Origin: Kosakonia sp. SMBL-WEM22
GTDB taxonomy: Bacteria; Pseudomonadota; Gammaproteobacteria; Enterobacterales; Enterobacteriaceae
DNA length: 64,000 bases
Direction: 5' to 3'
Assembly: GCF_014490785.1 (NCBI RefSeq)
Contig: NZ_CP051488.1
Span: 682,001 to 746,000, forward strand
This document shows, piece after piece, positions 51,224 through 59,667 of the stretch. Made by a program: the position numbers and the translations under genes. The number at the start of each line of letters is the position of its first letter. Position 1 is the first letter of the stretch. Below the pieces are notes generated by a model, which had not been told where the DNA came from, did no database searches, and saw only the letters and a program-made list of their open reading frames with translations.

Positions 51224-52639
51224 CTACGCCTCCAGCGCATGATGGATCGCCGTGCCCAGCCGTTTGATCGCTTCCCGTTTGATTTCATCCGGCGGCAGCG
51301 CGCAGTTAAGGCGCAGGCAGTTGCGATATTTGCCGGAAGCAGAAAAGAGCGAGCCGGGTGCTATCTGGATTTTTAACCGGCAGAGCTGGCGCGAAACGCA
51401 GACCATATCGACGCTCTCCGGCAGCTCAACCCACAGCATAAAGCCTCCCTGCGGGCGCGTAACGCAGATACCGCACGGAAAATATTGCCGCACCCAGCAG
51501 GTGTAGATCGCCAGCCGCTGCTGATACATCTGGCGCATCCGGCGTACGTGGCGGTGGTAGTGCCCGTCGCGGATAAATGCCGCTACCGCCAGCTGAGTGG
51601 CGGGAACATTGGTGCCGATGGCGGCATATTTTTTATGCAGCACCCGATCCAGATAGCGCCCCGGCGCGATCCAGCCAATGCGCAGACCCGGTGCCACGGT
51701 TTTGGTCAATGAGCTGCACAGCAGCACGCGGCCATCAATATCGTAGGATTTGATGGTACTCGGGCGCGGGTAATCGGTGGCCAGCTCGCCATAAATATCA
51801 TCTTCGAAAATGACAATATCGTGACGCTGCGCCAGCGACAGCGCCGCTTTTTTGCGCGCCTCCGGCATCACAAATCCGAGCGGATTCTGGCAGTTAGGCA
51901 CCAGGATCACCCCTTTAATTGGCCACTGCTCCAGCGCCAGCTCCAGCGCTTCAATACTGATCCCTGTTTCGGGATCGGTCGGAATTTCAATCGCTTTAAT
52001 ATCCAGCCCGCGCAGCAGCTGCATGGTGCCGTAGAAGCAGGGCGATTCGACGGCGACAATATCCCCCGGATTACAGACCGCCATCAGCGCCAGCGACAGC
52101 GCCGGGTGGCAGCCTGCGGTAATGACAATCTCTTCCGCATTTAACGAAGTGCCACCATCAAGCATCAGGCGGGCGATCTGCTCGCGCAGTTCGTGCTGGC
52201 CGGGGAGGGGATCATAGCTGATGGCATCCATTACCTGGTGCTGCGCGATGCGGCTCATCTCCTTCCATAGCGGTTTGAGGGTTGCCTGGGTGAGATCCGG
52301 TGCGCCGCCACCGAAGGCGACAATCTCTTTATCCGTGCGCGCATCGAGCAGGGTTAACACTTCATCCCACTGCGTAACGTCAACCGGGCGCTGCACCGGG
52401 CGCGACATCGCCGGCACCGGCGGTTTGGCTTTGCGCGGTGCGACAAAGTAGCCGGAGCGCGGCTGCGGGGTGATTAACTGCAATGTTTCCAGAACCTGAT
52501 AGGCCTGCTGTACGGTACTGATACTGACGCCATGCTCCTGGCTCAGGCTGCGCACTGAGGGTAATTTCTCACCGTGACGATATAAGCCATGTTCAATGCG
52601 CTCTGCCAGCAAGGTGGCAAGATGTTGGTAGCGGGTCAT
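51224..52639 (-). CDS. yjiR: MocR-type GntR/aminotransferase regulator YjiR
   Basis: The 471-residue protein has an N-terminal GntR winged helix (MTRYQHLATLLAERIEHGLYRHGEKLPSVRSLSQEHGVSISTVQQAY) fused to a fold-type I aminotransferase domain. SSLTKTVAPGLRIGW contains the Lys expected to hold pyridoxal phosphate, and NCQNPLGF and EDDIYGEL are family landmarks. Length and sequence match E. coli YjiR (470 residues) as recalled, and yjiS is its neighbour as in E. coli. It probably controls yjiS or itself through the CTGTA-type motifs upstream. The effector molecule is unknown. Confidence 0.9.
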   Translation of the reverse strand: MTRYQHLATLLAERIEHGLYRHGEKLPSVRSLSQEHGVSISTVQQAYQVLETLQLITPQPRSGYFVAPRKAKPPVPAMSRPVQRPVDVTQWDEVLTLLDARTDKEIVAFGGGAPDLTQATLKPLWKEMSRIAQHQVMDAISYDPLPGQHELREQIARLMLDGGTSLNAEEIVITAGCHPALSLALMAVCNPGDIVAVESPCFYGTMQLLRGLDIKAIEIPTDPETGISIEALELALEQWPIKGVILVPNCQNPLGFVMPEARKKAALSLAQRHDIVIFEDDIYGELATDYPRPSTIKSYDIDGRVLLCSSLTKTVAPGLRIGWIAPGRYLDRVLHKKYAAIGTNVPATQLAVAAFIRDGHYHRHVRRMRQMYQQRLAIYTCWVRQYFPCGICVTRPQGGFMLWVELPESVDMVCVSRQLCRLKIQIAPGSLFSASGKYRNCLRLNCALPPDEIKREAIKRLGTAIHHALEA

Positions 52640-52640
52640 G

Positions 52641-52768
52641 CTGTATCCTAAAAAATCACCATACAGTTGCGAAAAACAGTACAGATCGGCAGTGATAGTG
52701 GCGTTCAGATCCTCTTTTACGGCATCTGTATGTTAAAGAAAACTATTTTCTGAATCTGTATTGTACAG
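52641..52768. promoter_or_regulatory. Cluster of CTGTAT/ATACAG motifs between yjiR and yjiS
   Basis: CTGTAT occurs at 52641, 52736 and 52756, ATACAG at 52661, and GTACAG at 52679 and 52763. The last pair forms the inverted repeat CTGTA-TTG-TACAG (52756-52768). MocR regulators commonly bind such repeated short half-sites in divergent promoters, so this is a likely YjiR operator region. Confidence 0.55.
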
Positions 52769-52814
52769 GGCGATCGCAGCGAAGATAGAGCTCTTTTCAG
52801 GCGAGGAGAGCAAG

Positions 52815-52979
52815 ATGGAATTTTTCGAAAATCGACCACGGCGCCCGTTTTCCGGGTTTGTTTTACTCTGGCGCAGCGTGCGGCGCTGGCACCTGTTGGC
52901 GAAAACCCGACGCGACCTGCGCAGGCTGAGTGACGAGCAGTTAAAGGATATGGGGCTACGACGCAGTGATATCAGTTGA
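52815..52979 (+). CDS. yjiS: DUF1127 small protein YjiS
   Basis: The 54-residue basic protein ends with the DUF1127 motif (RRDLRRLSDEQLKDMGLRRSDI). E. coli YjiS has the same length and the same neighbour, yjiR. DUF1127 proteins in other bacteria affect RNA and phosphate or carbon metabolism; the role of YjiS is not known. The ATG at 52815 has GAGGAGAG upstream and gives the exact family length; the open frame further upstream runs through the operator region. Confidence 0.88.
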   Translation: MEFFENRPRRPFSGFVLLWRSVRRWHLLAKTRRDLRRLSDEQLKDMGLRRSDIS

Positions 52980-53068
52980 GGGCGAAAAGGGCGCAGGAAA
53001 TATCTGGTGGTTCCCGCCCACCCTGCGTTGGGCTATGCTTAGCTGCATAACCTGAAGGGAGAGAGCAC

Positions 53069-53677
53069 ATGCATTTTATTACTAACCACGATGATGACGA
53101 CAAAAAAGAGAAAGAAGCGGGCAATGCCAGCCAGCTGATGCAGCAGAAACTGCTGGATGCGCGTTCGATCATCATCTCTGGTGAGATCAACCAGGCGCTG
53201 ACTGAGAAAGTGGTGACCCAGCTTCTGCTGCTGCAGGGGATCAGCGATGCGCCGATCAAAATCTATCTCAACAGCCAGGGCGGCCATGTCGAAGCAGCGG
53301 ATACCATTCACGACATGATCAAATTTATTACCCCGGAAGTACATATCATCGGCACCGGCTGGGTCGCCAGCGCCGGGATCACCATCTTCCTCGCGGCGAA
53401 GAAAGAGCACCGTTACTCGCTGCCGAACACCCGCTTTATGATTCACCAGCCGCTGGGCGGCGTGCGTGGTCAGGCGAGCGATATCGAAATTGAAGCGAAA
53501 GAGATCATCCGTACCCTTGAGCGTGTGAATCGCATGATCGCCGACGCGACCGGCCAGCCGGTGGAGAAAGTGAAGCAGGATACCGATCGCAACTTCTGGA
53601 TGAACACCAAAGAGGCGATGGATTACGGCATTGTCTCCCGCGTGGTCAACTCCTACGCCGATCTCAACCTCGACTAA
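53069..53677 (+). CDS. ClpP-like serine peptidase paralogue
   Basis: The 202-residue protein follows the ClpP fold: LNSQGGHVEAADTIHDMI, nucleophile Ser101 (GWVASAGITIFLAA), His126 (PNTRFMIHQPLGGVRGQASDIEIEAKEI) and the end MDYGIVSRVV. Where E. coli ClpP has its catalytic Asp (RDRFLSAPEA) this protein reads RNFWMNTKEA, with Asn175 at that position by my alignment. The N terminus is charged and unlike the ClpP propeptide. No clpX or clpA gene is adjacent. It may be a stand-alone or regulatory ClpP paralogue. GAAGGGAGAGAG precedes the start. Confidence 0.88.
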   Translation: MHFITNHDDDDKKEKEAGNASQLMQQKLLDARSIIISGEINQALTEKVVTQLLLLQGISDAPIKIYLNSQGGHVEAADTIHDMIKFITPEVHIIGTGWVASAGITIFLAAKKEHRYSLPNTRFMIHQPLGGVRGQASDIEIEAKEIIRTLERVNRMIADATGQPVEKVKQDTDRNFWMNTKEAMDYGIVSRVVNSYADLNLD

Positions 53678-53692
53678 TCTGTTGTGCTTTTC

Positions 53693-53724
53693 TGAGGCGG
53701 GAACTCTCTCGCCTCATCTTTTTT
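53693..53724 (+). terminator. Rho-independent terminator after the ClpP-like gene
   Basis: TGAGGCG (53693-53699) and CGCCTCA (53710-53716) pair perfectly around a 10-base loop and are followed by TCTTTTTT. It starts 16 bases after the stop codon. Confidence 0.8.
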
Positions 53725-53770
53725 CCTGATTTCTTCCGCACCCTGACGCCTTTCTCAATGGAGTGATGGC

Positions 53771-54820
53771 ATGAAAAAGAGTATCACCGCGGCGCTGATA
53801 ACTGCAGCGACCCTGAGCCTTCCCGTGCTGGCGGCACCTGCCAGCGTCTCGTTCGAACATAAAGATTGGCAAGTGGTGTGCGATAACACCCTGACCTGCC
53901 GCGCTGCGGGCTACAGCACGGAAGAGGATGCCACCGGCTCGGTGTTGATCACCCGTAAAGCGGGGCCGCAGACGGCGGTCACCGTGCAGGTGGTGCTGGC
54001 AGATATGGACGGCAGTGAACCGCCATCACCGGCGAAGCTGGCGCTGTGGATTAACGGTAAATCCCTCGGCGCGTTAACCCCTGGCGATAACGACACCTGG
54101 CGTCTGACGGACGCTCAGGCAGCGCAGATGATTGCTGCGGTGAAGGGCAGCGACAACGTTGAGTTCAGAGGCGGCGCGAGACCCTTTGTGCTCTCTGGCG
54201 ACGGCGCGTCTGCCGCGCTGCTGAAGGTTGATGATGTACAGGGGCGCGTCGGCACGCCGGGCGCACTGAGTAAAAAAGGCAATAAACCCGAATCCTCGGT
54301 TACGGCGGCGATCCCCGCTCCGGTGATCCAGGCCGCAACCGTAAGCAAAGGCAAGGCGCGTACACTGAGCGCAGCGGAAGCAAAAAAAGTGACGCCGCAG
54401 CTGCTCGCGACTCTCGGTAAAGATGATGACTGTGACCGCCTCGCCAATCCGCAAGAGGAGAGGGTTGAGGGCGATAATGACTTAACCCTGACGCCGCTGG
54501 ACGCAAAGCATGGCCTGGTTTCCGCACTCTGCTGGCGCGCCGCCTATAACGAAGGGTACGGCTACTGGGTGGTCGACACCGCCCTGAAAGGGAAGCCGCA
54601 GTTCGTCACCAGTTCAGGTACCGACTACAGTGATGGCGCCATTACGCTTGCGCAGCGCGGGCGCGGAATTGGCGACTGCTGGGCATCTGCCGAGTGGGTG
54701 TGGGATGGCGAAGCGTTTCGTCGGAGCAGCGAAGGGACCACCGGCCTGTGCCGCGGTATCCGCGCGGGCGGTGCCTGGGCGCTGCCCGAGTTTGTCGCCG
54801 AGGTGAAAGCCGCGAAATAA
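53771..54820 (+). CDS. DUF1176-family exported protein
   Basis: The 349-residue protein has a signal peptide (MKKSITAALITAATLSLPVLA) and the two-part layout of DUF1176 proteins: an N-terminal domain starting SFEHKDWQVVCDNTLTCRAAGY with a Cys pair, a Lys/Ala-rich linker around residues 170-210, and a C-terminal domain with DCDRL, ALCWRAAYNEGYGYWV and GDCWASAEWVWDGEAF. Six Cys in all suggest periplasmic disulfides. The function of the family is unknown. GGAGTGATGGC spans the start region. Confidence 0.85.
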   Translation: MKKSITAALITAATLSLPVLAAPASVSFEHKDWQVVCDNTLTCRAAGYSTEEDATGSVLITRKAGPQTAVTVQVVLADMDGSEPPSPAKLALWINGKSLGALTPGDNDTWRLTDAQAAQMIAAVKGSDNVEFRGGARPFVLSGDGASAALLKVDDVQGRVGTPGALSKKGNKPESSVTAAIPAPVIQAATVSKGKARTLSAAEAKKVTPQLLATLGKDDDCDRLANPQEERVEGDNDLTLTPLDAKHGLVSALCWRAAYNEGYGYWVVDTALKGKPQFVTSSGTDYSDGAITLAQRGRGIGDCWASAEWVWDGEAFRRSSEGTTGLCRGIRAGGAWALPEFVAEVKAAK

Positions 54821-54894
54821 TCCTCTGCGCACCGCCGCGATCTGATGATGGAAAGCGGTGCTGTTCATTTTGCGCACTTTACCTTCGGTTTAAT

Positions 54895-54941
54895 GGTCAC
54901 TATACTTACCAAATTCAAAATTAATGGTAATGATAGTGACC
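54895..54941. promoter_or_regulatory. Long inverted repeat, operator of the HipB-HipA-FosA cluster
   Basis: GGTCACTATACTTACCA (54895-54911) and TGGTAATGATAGTGACC (54925-54941) are inverted copies matching at 14 of 17 positions, separated by 13 AT-rich bases. The right arm ends exactly before the ATG at 54942. HipB-type proteins repress their own operon through such palindromes, so this is very probably the autoregulatory site. Confidence 0.8.
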
Positions 54942-55259
54942 ATGACAGCAAGAGATAAACGCAGCGCGGTTATCTTTCCCCGCCATCAGCAAGTCCTCAC
55001 GCAGTTTGGTGAGAACATCAAGCTTGCCCGCAAACGCCGAAAACTTACTCAGACTATGCTCTCAGAACGAACGGGGTTGAGCCGTCTTACCTTGCGAAAA
55101 ATCGAGCAGGGCGACCCAGGGGTTTCGCTTGGGCACTATGTGGCTGTGCTTGGCGTCCTGGGGCTGGTCGATGATTTTCTTCTGCTTGCCAGGGATGATG
55201 AACTGGGGCGCAAGTTGCAGGATATTGAGCTTTTAAGGAAGAGAGGAGAGCCTCGTTAA
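54942..55259 (+). CDS. HipB-like XRE-family antitoxin/repressor
   Basis: The 105-residue protein has an XRE helix-turn-helix (about 25-80: GENIKLARKRRKLTQTMLSERTGLSRLTLRKIEQGDPGVSLGHYV). HipB proteins repress their operon and neutralise the partner HipA kinase. Its stop overlaps the hipA start (TAATG). The ATG at 54942 immediately after the operator was chosen; in-frame ATGs at 54924 and 54930 would put coding sequence inside the operator. No clear ribosome site is present for any of them, so the message may be leaderless. Confidence 0.85.
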   Translation: MTARDKRSAVIFPRHQQVLTQFGENIKLARKRRKLTQTMLSERTGLSRLTLRKIEQGDPGVSLGHYVAVLGVLGLVDDFLLLARDDELGRKLQDIELLRKRGEPR

Positions 55260-56497
55260 TGACAACGGATGTTTGGGTGTATGCCGACTGGCAAGATTTT
55301 GTCGAGCCTGCGCGGGTTGGCCTGCTGTGTGCAGACAGGATACGCAATGGCGAGCATTTTAGTTTTCGCTATGACGATGCGTGGCTGATATCGCCCTTCG
55401 CGCAGAAAGTCGATCCCGAGCTGGAACTCTACTCCGGCGAGCAGCACAGCCAGGCGTCACGGAATTTTCGCGTTTTTCTCGACTCCTGTCCGGATCGCTG
55501 GGGACGGCTACTGATGAAACGGCGGGAGGCCATCCTTGCCCGGCATGAAGCGCGTCGACCACGGCAACTGGGTGAAATCGATTTTCTGTTGGGGGTGCAT
55601 GATTTTCACCGTCAGGGGGCGTTGCGCTTCAAGCGCGCTCCTGACGGTGCCTTTCTTGACGATAACCACCGATTAGCGGCACCGCCATTGACCTCGTTAA
55701 GAGAGCTGGCGTATGCGGCAGCGCAGGTTGAACGTCATGACGAGCGTGACGACGCTGAGTATCTCAAATGGCTGGAAATGCTGATGTCGCCAGGCTCCTC
55801 GCTGGGCGGTGCGCGCCCTAAAGCCAGTGTGCGTGATGAAGAAAACCATCTATGGATCGCCAAATTTCCCAGCCGCTACGACGATTACGATATCGCCGCG
55901 TGGGAATTTATCACCTGGCAACTGGCGCGTAATGCAGGTATCGACATGGCAGAGTGCCGTATCGAGCGTTTTGGGAGTGAATACCACACCTTCCTGACTA
56001 AGCGTTTTGACAGAAAGCCCGATTCCCGCCTGCACTTTACCTCTGCGATGACACAGCTTGGTTATTACGATGGTGATTACGAGGCGTCCTACCTCGAGCT
56101 GGCGCAGTTCCTGACGGAAAAAGGCGCCCGCAGCCGCGACGATTTAGCCCAGCTTTGGCGACGCATCGTTTTCAATATTGCCGTTTCTAACAATGACGAT
56201 CACCTGCGTAACCACGGATTTATCTATCAGCAGGGCGGCTGGAGATTGTCGCCCGCTTATGACATTAATCCGGTGCCGGATGCGCAGGGGCTACATCTCA
56301 ATATCAGCGATAGTGATAACAGCCTCGATTTCGAACTGGCGATGTCAGTCATCGATTTTTTCCAGCTGAGCCGTTCACGAGCGCACGCGATTAAACAAGA
56401 AGTATTAAGCAGCGTAAGCCAGTGGCGCAGCCATGCGCAAGCGCTGGGCATCACCCGCAACGAGCAGGAAAGAGTGGCTCCGGCGTTTAACTTTTAA
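55259..56497 (+). CDS. HipA-like serine/threonine kinase toxin
   Basis: The 412-residue protein has the HipA fold landmarks: an N-terminal domain ending in FLDSCPDRWGRLLMKRRE, a Gly-rich loop SSLGGARPKAS (about 180-190), the catalytic segment NNDDHLRNHG (about 311-320) and the metal-binding YDINP (334-338). E. coli HipA phosphorylates glutamyl-tRNA synthetase and induces persistence; relatives have other tRNA-synthetase targets. Length is near HipA (440). All motifs are intact. Coupled to hipB upstream and followed closely by fosA, with the hipA stop only 14 bases before the likely fosA start. Target unknown. Confidence 0.9.
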   Translation: MTTDVWVYADWQDFVEPARVGLLCADRIRNGEHFSFRYDDAWLISPFAQKVDPELELYSGEQHSQASRNFRVFLDSCPDRWGRLLMKRREAILARHEARRPRQLGEIDFLLGVHDFHRQGALRFKRAPDGAFLDDNHRLAAPPLTSLRELAYAAAQVERHDERDDAEYLKWLEMLMSPGSSLGGARPKASVRDEENHLWIAKFPSRYDDYDIAAWEFITWQLARNAGIDMAECRIERFGSEYHTFLTKRFDRKPDSRLHFTSAMTQLGYYDGDYEASYLELAQFLTEKGARSRDDLAQLWRRIVFNIAVSNNDDHLRNHGFIYQQGGWRLSPAYDINPVPDAQGLHLNISDSDNSLDFELAMSVIDFFQLSRSRAHAIKQEVLSSVSQWRSHAQALGITRNEQERVAPAFNF

Positions 56498-56511
56498 TGG
56501 AGAGCGAGACC

Positions 56512-56928
56512 GTGCTCACTACCCTTAACCACCTTACGCTGGCGGTCAGCGAGCTGGCGCGCAGCGTTGATTTCTACCATCACTTGCTCGGCATGAGGCT
56601 GCATGCGCGCTGGGATAACGGCGCCTATCTCACCTGTGGCGATCTCTGGATCTGCCTCTCCGTCGATGAGGCGCGCCGGGTTATACCTGCCGATCAAAGC
56701 GATTACACCCACTACGCCTTCAGCGTTGACGAGGGCGCACTGGCAGCGTTTACCATGCGGCTGGAACAGGCGGGTGTGGTGAGCTGGAAGGTGAACAAAA
56801 GCGAAGGGGCGTCGTACTACTTCCTTGACCCGGACGGCCACAAGCTGGAAGCGCATGTTGGCGATCTGGCGCAGCGTCTGGCGGCTTGTCGCGCGAAGCC
56901 CTATCAGGGAATGGTGTTTTTTGATTGA
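56512..56928 (+). CDS. fosA: Fosfomycin thiol transferase FosA
   Basis: The 138-residue protein belongs to the VOC fold and carries the FosA metal ligands His7 (LNHLTLAV), His67 (DYTHYAF) and Glu113 (HKLEAHV), as well as CGDLWICLS and NKSEGASYYFLDPDGHK. FosA adds glutathione to fosfomycin using Mn2+ and K+. The GTG at 56512 gives the usual N terminus (MLTTLNHLTL) with GGAGA upstream; an ATG at 56497 overlaps the hipA stop and would add five residues. Chromosomal fosA is common in Enterobacter, Klebsiella and relatives. Here it sits at the end of a hipBA-type cluster. Confidence 0.92.
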   Translation: MLTTLNHLTLAVSELARSVDFYHHLLGMRLHARWDNGAYLTCGDLWICLSVDEARRVIPADQSDYTHYAFSVDEGALAAFTMRLEQAGVVSWKVNKSEGASYYFLDPDGHKLEAHVGDLAQRLAACRAKPYQGMVFFD

Positions 56929-56975
56929 CCACCTCGCCTTTCACAATCCATGCTCTTTGTCCCGCCGTTTCTTGA

Positions 56976-56993
56976 TAGTTACCCTGATAACCT
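56976..56993. promoter_or_regulatory. Candidate MarR-type operator
   Basis: GTTA (56978-56981) and TAAC (56988-56991) form a short inverted repeat inside an AT-rich stretch 35-50 bases upstream of the marR-family gene. MarR proteins often repress their own operon through such sites. The arms are short, so this is tentative. Confidence 0.3.
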
Positions 56994-57027
56994 TTATCGT
57001 GCCCCTCCGCTAATGTGAGGGGACGTA

Positions 57028-57495
57028 ATGACCGAAGATGAACTGTTTGCCCGCCGACCGCTGGGAATGCGCATGGCAATGGTAGTGCGCCAGTGGCGAG
57101 CGACCATTGATCATGCCCTGCGCGACACCGGAATTACCCAGTCGAGCTGGACGGTGCTGATGCAGTTGCAGCAACTGGGAGACAATGTTTCGGTCAGCGA
57201 GCTGGCGGAAGTGCAGGGCATTGAACTGCCGCCGCTGATGCGCACGCTCGCCCAGCTGGAGACGCAGGGGCTGATTGCGCGTACGACATCGCCGTACGAC
57301 AAGCGTATTCGCCTGCTGAAATTGACCGCCAAAGGGTGTGCTCTGCTGGAGAAGATCACGCAAGTGATTGAAGCCTGCCAGCTGCGGGCAACGAAGAGTA
57401 TCCCGGCGGAAGATCTGCAACAGTTCAGCGCCACGCTGAGCCAACTCGCCTGTAATCTGCGCGTGATGCGCGAAGAAGATAATAAAACCGAATAA
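57028..57495 (+). CDS. MarR-family regulator of an efflux operon
   Basis: The 155-residue protein has the MarR winged helix (about 40-105): QSSWTVLMQLQQLGDNVSVSELAEVQGIELPPLMRTLAQLETQGLIART with the wing Asp-Lys-Arg (SPYDKRIRLLKLT). It is first in an operon with HlyD-type and DUF2955 genes (gap of four bases, then an 11-base overlap), so it most likely represses these efflux genes until a toxic aromatic or similar compound binds. GAGGGGAC precedes the ATG. Confidence 0.88.
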   Translation: MTEDELFARRPLGMRMAMVVRQWRATIDHALRDTGITQSSWTVLMQLQQLGDNVSVSELAEVQGIELPPLMRTLAQLETQGLIARTTSPYDKRIRLLKLTAKGCALLEKITQVIEACQLRATKSIPAEDLQQFSATLSQLACNLRVMREEDNKTE

Positions 57496-57499
57496 GAAA

Positions 57500-58567
57500 A
57501 TGATGACGCCTGAACAAAAATTTGCCCGCTGGGTAAGGGTCAGTATTGCCTCTTTCCTGCTGATGTTTGTCTATTTTATTGTCGCCGATATCTGGATCCC
57601 GCTGACGCCGGACTCCACCGTGATGCGCGTGGTAACCCCGGTTTCCGCCCGCGTCTCTGGCTATGTTTCTGAGGTTTACGTGCAGAACAACAGCCGGGTA
57701 AAGCGCGGCGATCTGCTCTACCGACTCGACGCCACTCCCTTTGAAAACCAGGTCGAAGCCGCGGAGATTGCGCTGGCGCAGGCGCGTCTGACCAATCAAC
57801 AGCTCGATGCGCAGATCGCTGCCGCGCAGGCGAGCCTGAAAACGGCGCAGCTAACGGCGCAGAATAATCGCGTCAGCTTTGAGCGCTATCAGCGCCTCGG
57901 CAAAATGCAGAGTGTCTCGCAGTCCGATCTCGATAACGTGCGCACCACCTGGCAGGGGAGCGAGCAGACGGTGACGAATCTTAACGCCAGCATCGAAGCG
58001 CTGCGTATTCAGCGCGGTGAACGAGATGAGGCGCATAACGTCACGCTGCAAAAATACCGCAATGCGCTGCAACAGGCGCAGCTGAACCTCGGCTGGACGC
58101 AGGTGCGCGCCGAAGCGGACGGCACGGTCAGCAACCTGCAACTTAGCCCCGGTTTTTATGCCCAGGCGGGCGGCGCGTCGCTGGCGCTGGTGCATGAGAA
58201 GAGCGATATCGTCGCCGATTTTCGTGAAAAGAGCCTGCGCCATACGCATGTTGGCACCGATGCGGCGGTGGTGTTTGATGCGTTGCCAGGCCAGGTATTT
58301 CACGCCCATGTCACCAGCAGCGATGCGGGCACCCTCGCCGGGCAGGAGGCGGTAAACGGTCAACTGTCGGAGCCGGAAACTTCAAACCGCTGGGTGCGCG
58401 ATGCGCAGCGTATGCGTATCCATGTAGCGCTGGATGAGCCGCTGCCAAAAGAGTTGCCGACCGGCGCGCGTGCCACGGTGCAGCTCTATAACAGCGAAGG
58501 GATCTTCGCCCGCTTCTTCTCCGGGCTGCAAATCCGCCTGGTAAGCCTGCTGCACTATGTCTATTAA
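57500..58567 (+). CDS. HlyD-family membrane fusion protein of efflux pump
   Basis: The 355-residue protein has one N-terminal membrane anchor (about residues 14-32), a biotinyl-lipoyl-like domain (SARVSGYVSEVYVQNNSRVKRGDLLYRLD), two long helices forming the periplasmic hairpin (about 75-200) and a beta-barrel domain (DGTVSNLQLSPGFYAQAGG). It matches EmrA/AaeA-type adaptors, which link an inner-membrane pump to an outer-membrane channel. The next gene encodes the presumed pump. No outer-membrane factor gene is present, so TolC is the likely partner. The start is a double ATG. Confidence 0.88.
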   Translation: MMTPEQKFARWVRVSIASFLLMFVYFIVADIWIPLTPDSTVMRVVTPVSARVSGYVSEVYVQNNSRVKRGDLLYRLDATPFENQVEAAEIALAQARLTNQQLDAQIAAAQASLKTAQLTAQNNRVSFERYQRLGKMQSVSQSDLDNVRTTWQGSEQTVTNLNASIEALRIQRGERDEAHNVTLQKYRNALQQAQLNLGWTQVRAEADGTVSNLQLSPGFYAQAGGASLALVHEKSDIVADFREKSLRHTHVGTDAAVVFDALPGQVFHAHVTSSDAGTLAGQEAVNGQLSEPETSNRWVRDAQRMRIHVALDEPLPKELPTGARATVQLYNSEGIFARFFSGLQIRLVSLLHYVY

Positions 58568-59621
58568 CACGCTGGCCCGCGTCTTTACGCCGCACGGCAA
58601 CATCGTCTACACGGCGAATGATTTTCGCCAGACGCTGCGCATTGTTTTTGCCGGGATGATCGCCTTGAGCGTGTCGAGCTTTTACAACACCCAGTATGGC
58701 GTTTTCTATGTGATCTACCCGGTGATGCTGCTGTCGCTGGTGCCGGTCTTTAACCGCCACGTCGCCAAACAGTTTGTGTTCAGCGCGGTGATTAACTGCA
58801 TCGAAATGGTGTTTATCATCGGCTATCTGATGCAGTGGCCGGTGATCATGACGCTGGTAGTGTTTGGGCTCTATGTGATGCGTTTTCGCTTTATGAGCAA
58901 AGGCCCGCTGTTTCTCTTTGGCTCTACCGGCGTGGTGTGCCAGAGCACGATGCTCAATTTTATGAGCTACCCGTCGAGCGACTGGCATACGCTGCTCTTT
59001 TCCAATATTGAGGCCAGTATTATGGCCGTCGCCCTCAGTGCGCTGATGCACTTTCTGCTGCCGGACGTTGAGCCGCGCACCCGCCCACCGCTGATTGAGA
59101 AAAACGCCGCCCGGGTGCGCCACGAATCACTGCTCTCCGGCACTGTGGCGACGATGATTTTTGTTGTCTTCCAGATGAGCGATTTGAGCGATTCGCTCTC
59201 AGCATTGATGGCGGGAATTTTGATCCTCTTTCCGATGCACTATCGCGGGTCGGTGCTGAGCTCCTTATGGCGCGTAGTCGGCGTGGTGCTGGCGTGTCTC
59301 TATATCCTGCTGGTACAGCTGATCCTCTATAACCACAGCAGCCATATGCTGTTGATGATGCCACTGATCGGCCTGGGGCTGGCCTTTAGCGCGCGGCTGC
59401 ATGTGATGGAGAAGGTGGGCGCAGGCGTCGGTTTCGCCAGCGTCACCACCATCGGCATTATGTTTGGCCAGAATCTGCACCCGGACACCGACCTGGTGTT
59501 CAGCGACCTGTACCGCATTGTCTCCGTTACCGTCTCGCTGGTGGCGACGCTGACGATGGTCTATCTGGTGCACCTGATTTTGAACCGCTTTGAAGCGACA
59601 CGGTTTGTGATTGAGGAGTGA
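58557..59621 (+). CDS. DUF2955 inner-membrane protein, AaeB/FUSC-like efflux pump
   Basis: The 354-residue protein has two blocks of about five membrane segments (about 27-165 and 195-345) separated by a polar loop, the plan of DUF2955 proteins related to the FUSC/AaeB family of aromatic-acid exporters. Its start overlaps the HlyD-type gene by 11 bases, so the two products are made together. With the adaptor and TolC it would expel small, probably acidic or aromatic compounds. Substrate not known. Confidence 0.85.
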   Translation: MSINTLARVFTPHGNIVYTANDFRQTLRIVFAGMIALSVSSFYNTQYGVFYVIYPVMLLSLVPVFNRHVAKQFVFSAVINCIEMVFIIGYLMQWPVIMTLVVFGLYVMRFRFMSKGPLFLFGSTGVVCQSTMLNFMSYPSSDWHTLLFSNIEASIMAVALSALMHFLLPDVEPRTRPPLIEKNAARVRHESLLSGTVATMIFVVFQMSDLSDSLSALMAGILILFPMHYRGSVLSSLWRVVGVVLACLYILLVQLILYNHSSHMLLMMPLIGLGLAFSARLHVMEKVGAGVGFASVTTIGIMFGQNLHPDTDLVFSDLYRIVSVTVSLVATLTMVYLVHLILNRFEATRFVIEE

Positions 59622-59667
59622 GCAGAAGTCAGTTATAAAGCGTTGTTTTACGGGTGCGGGGATCCTC

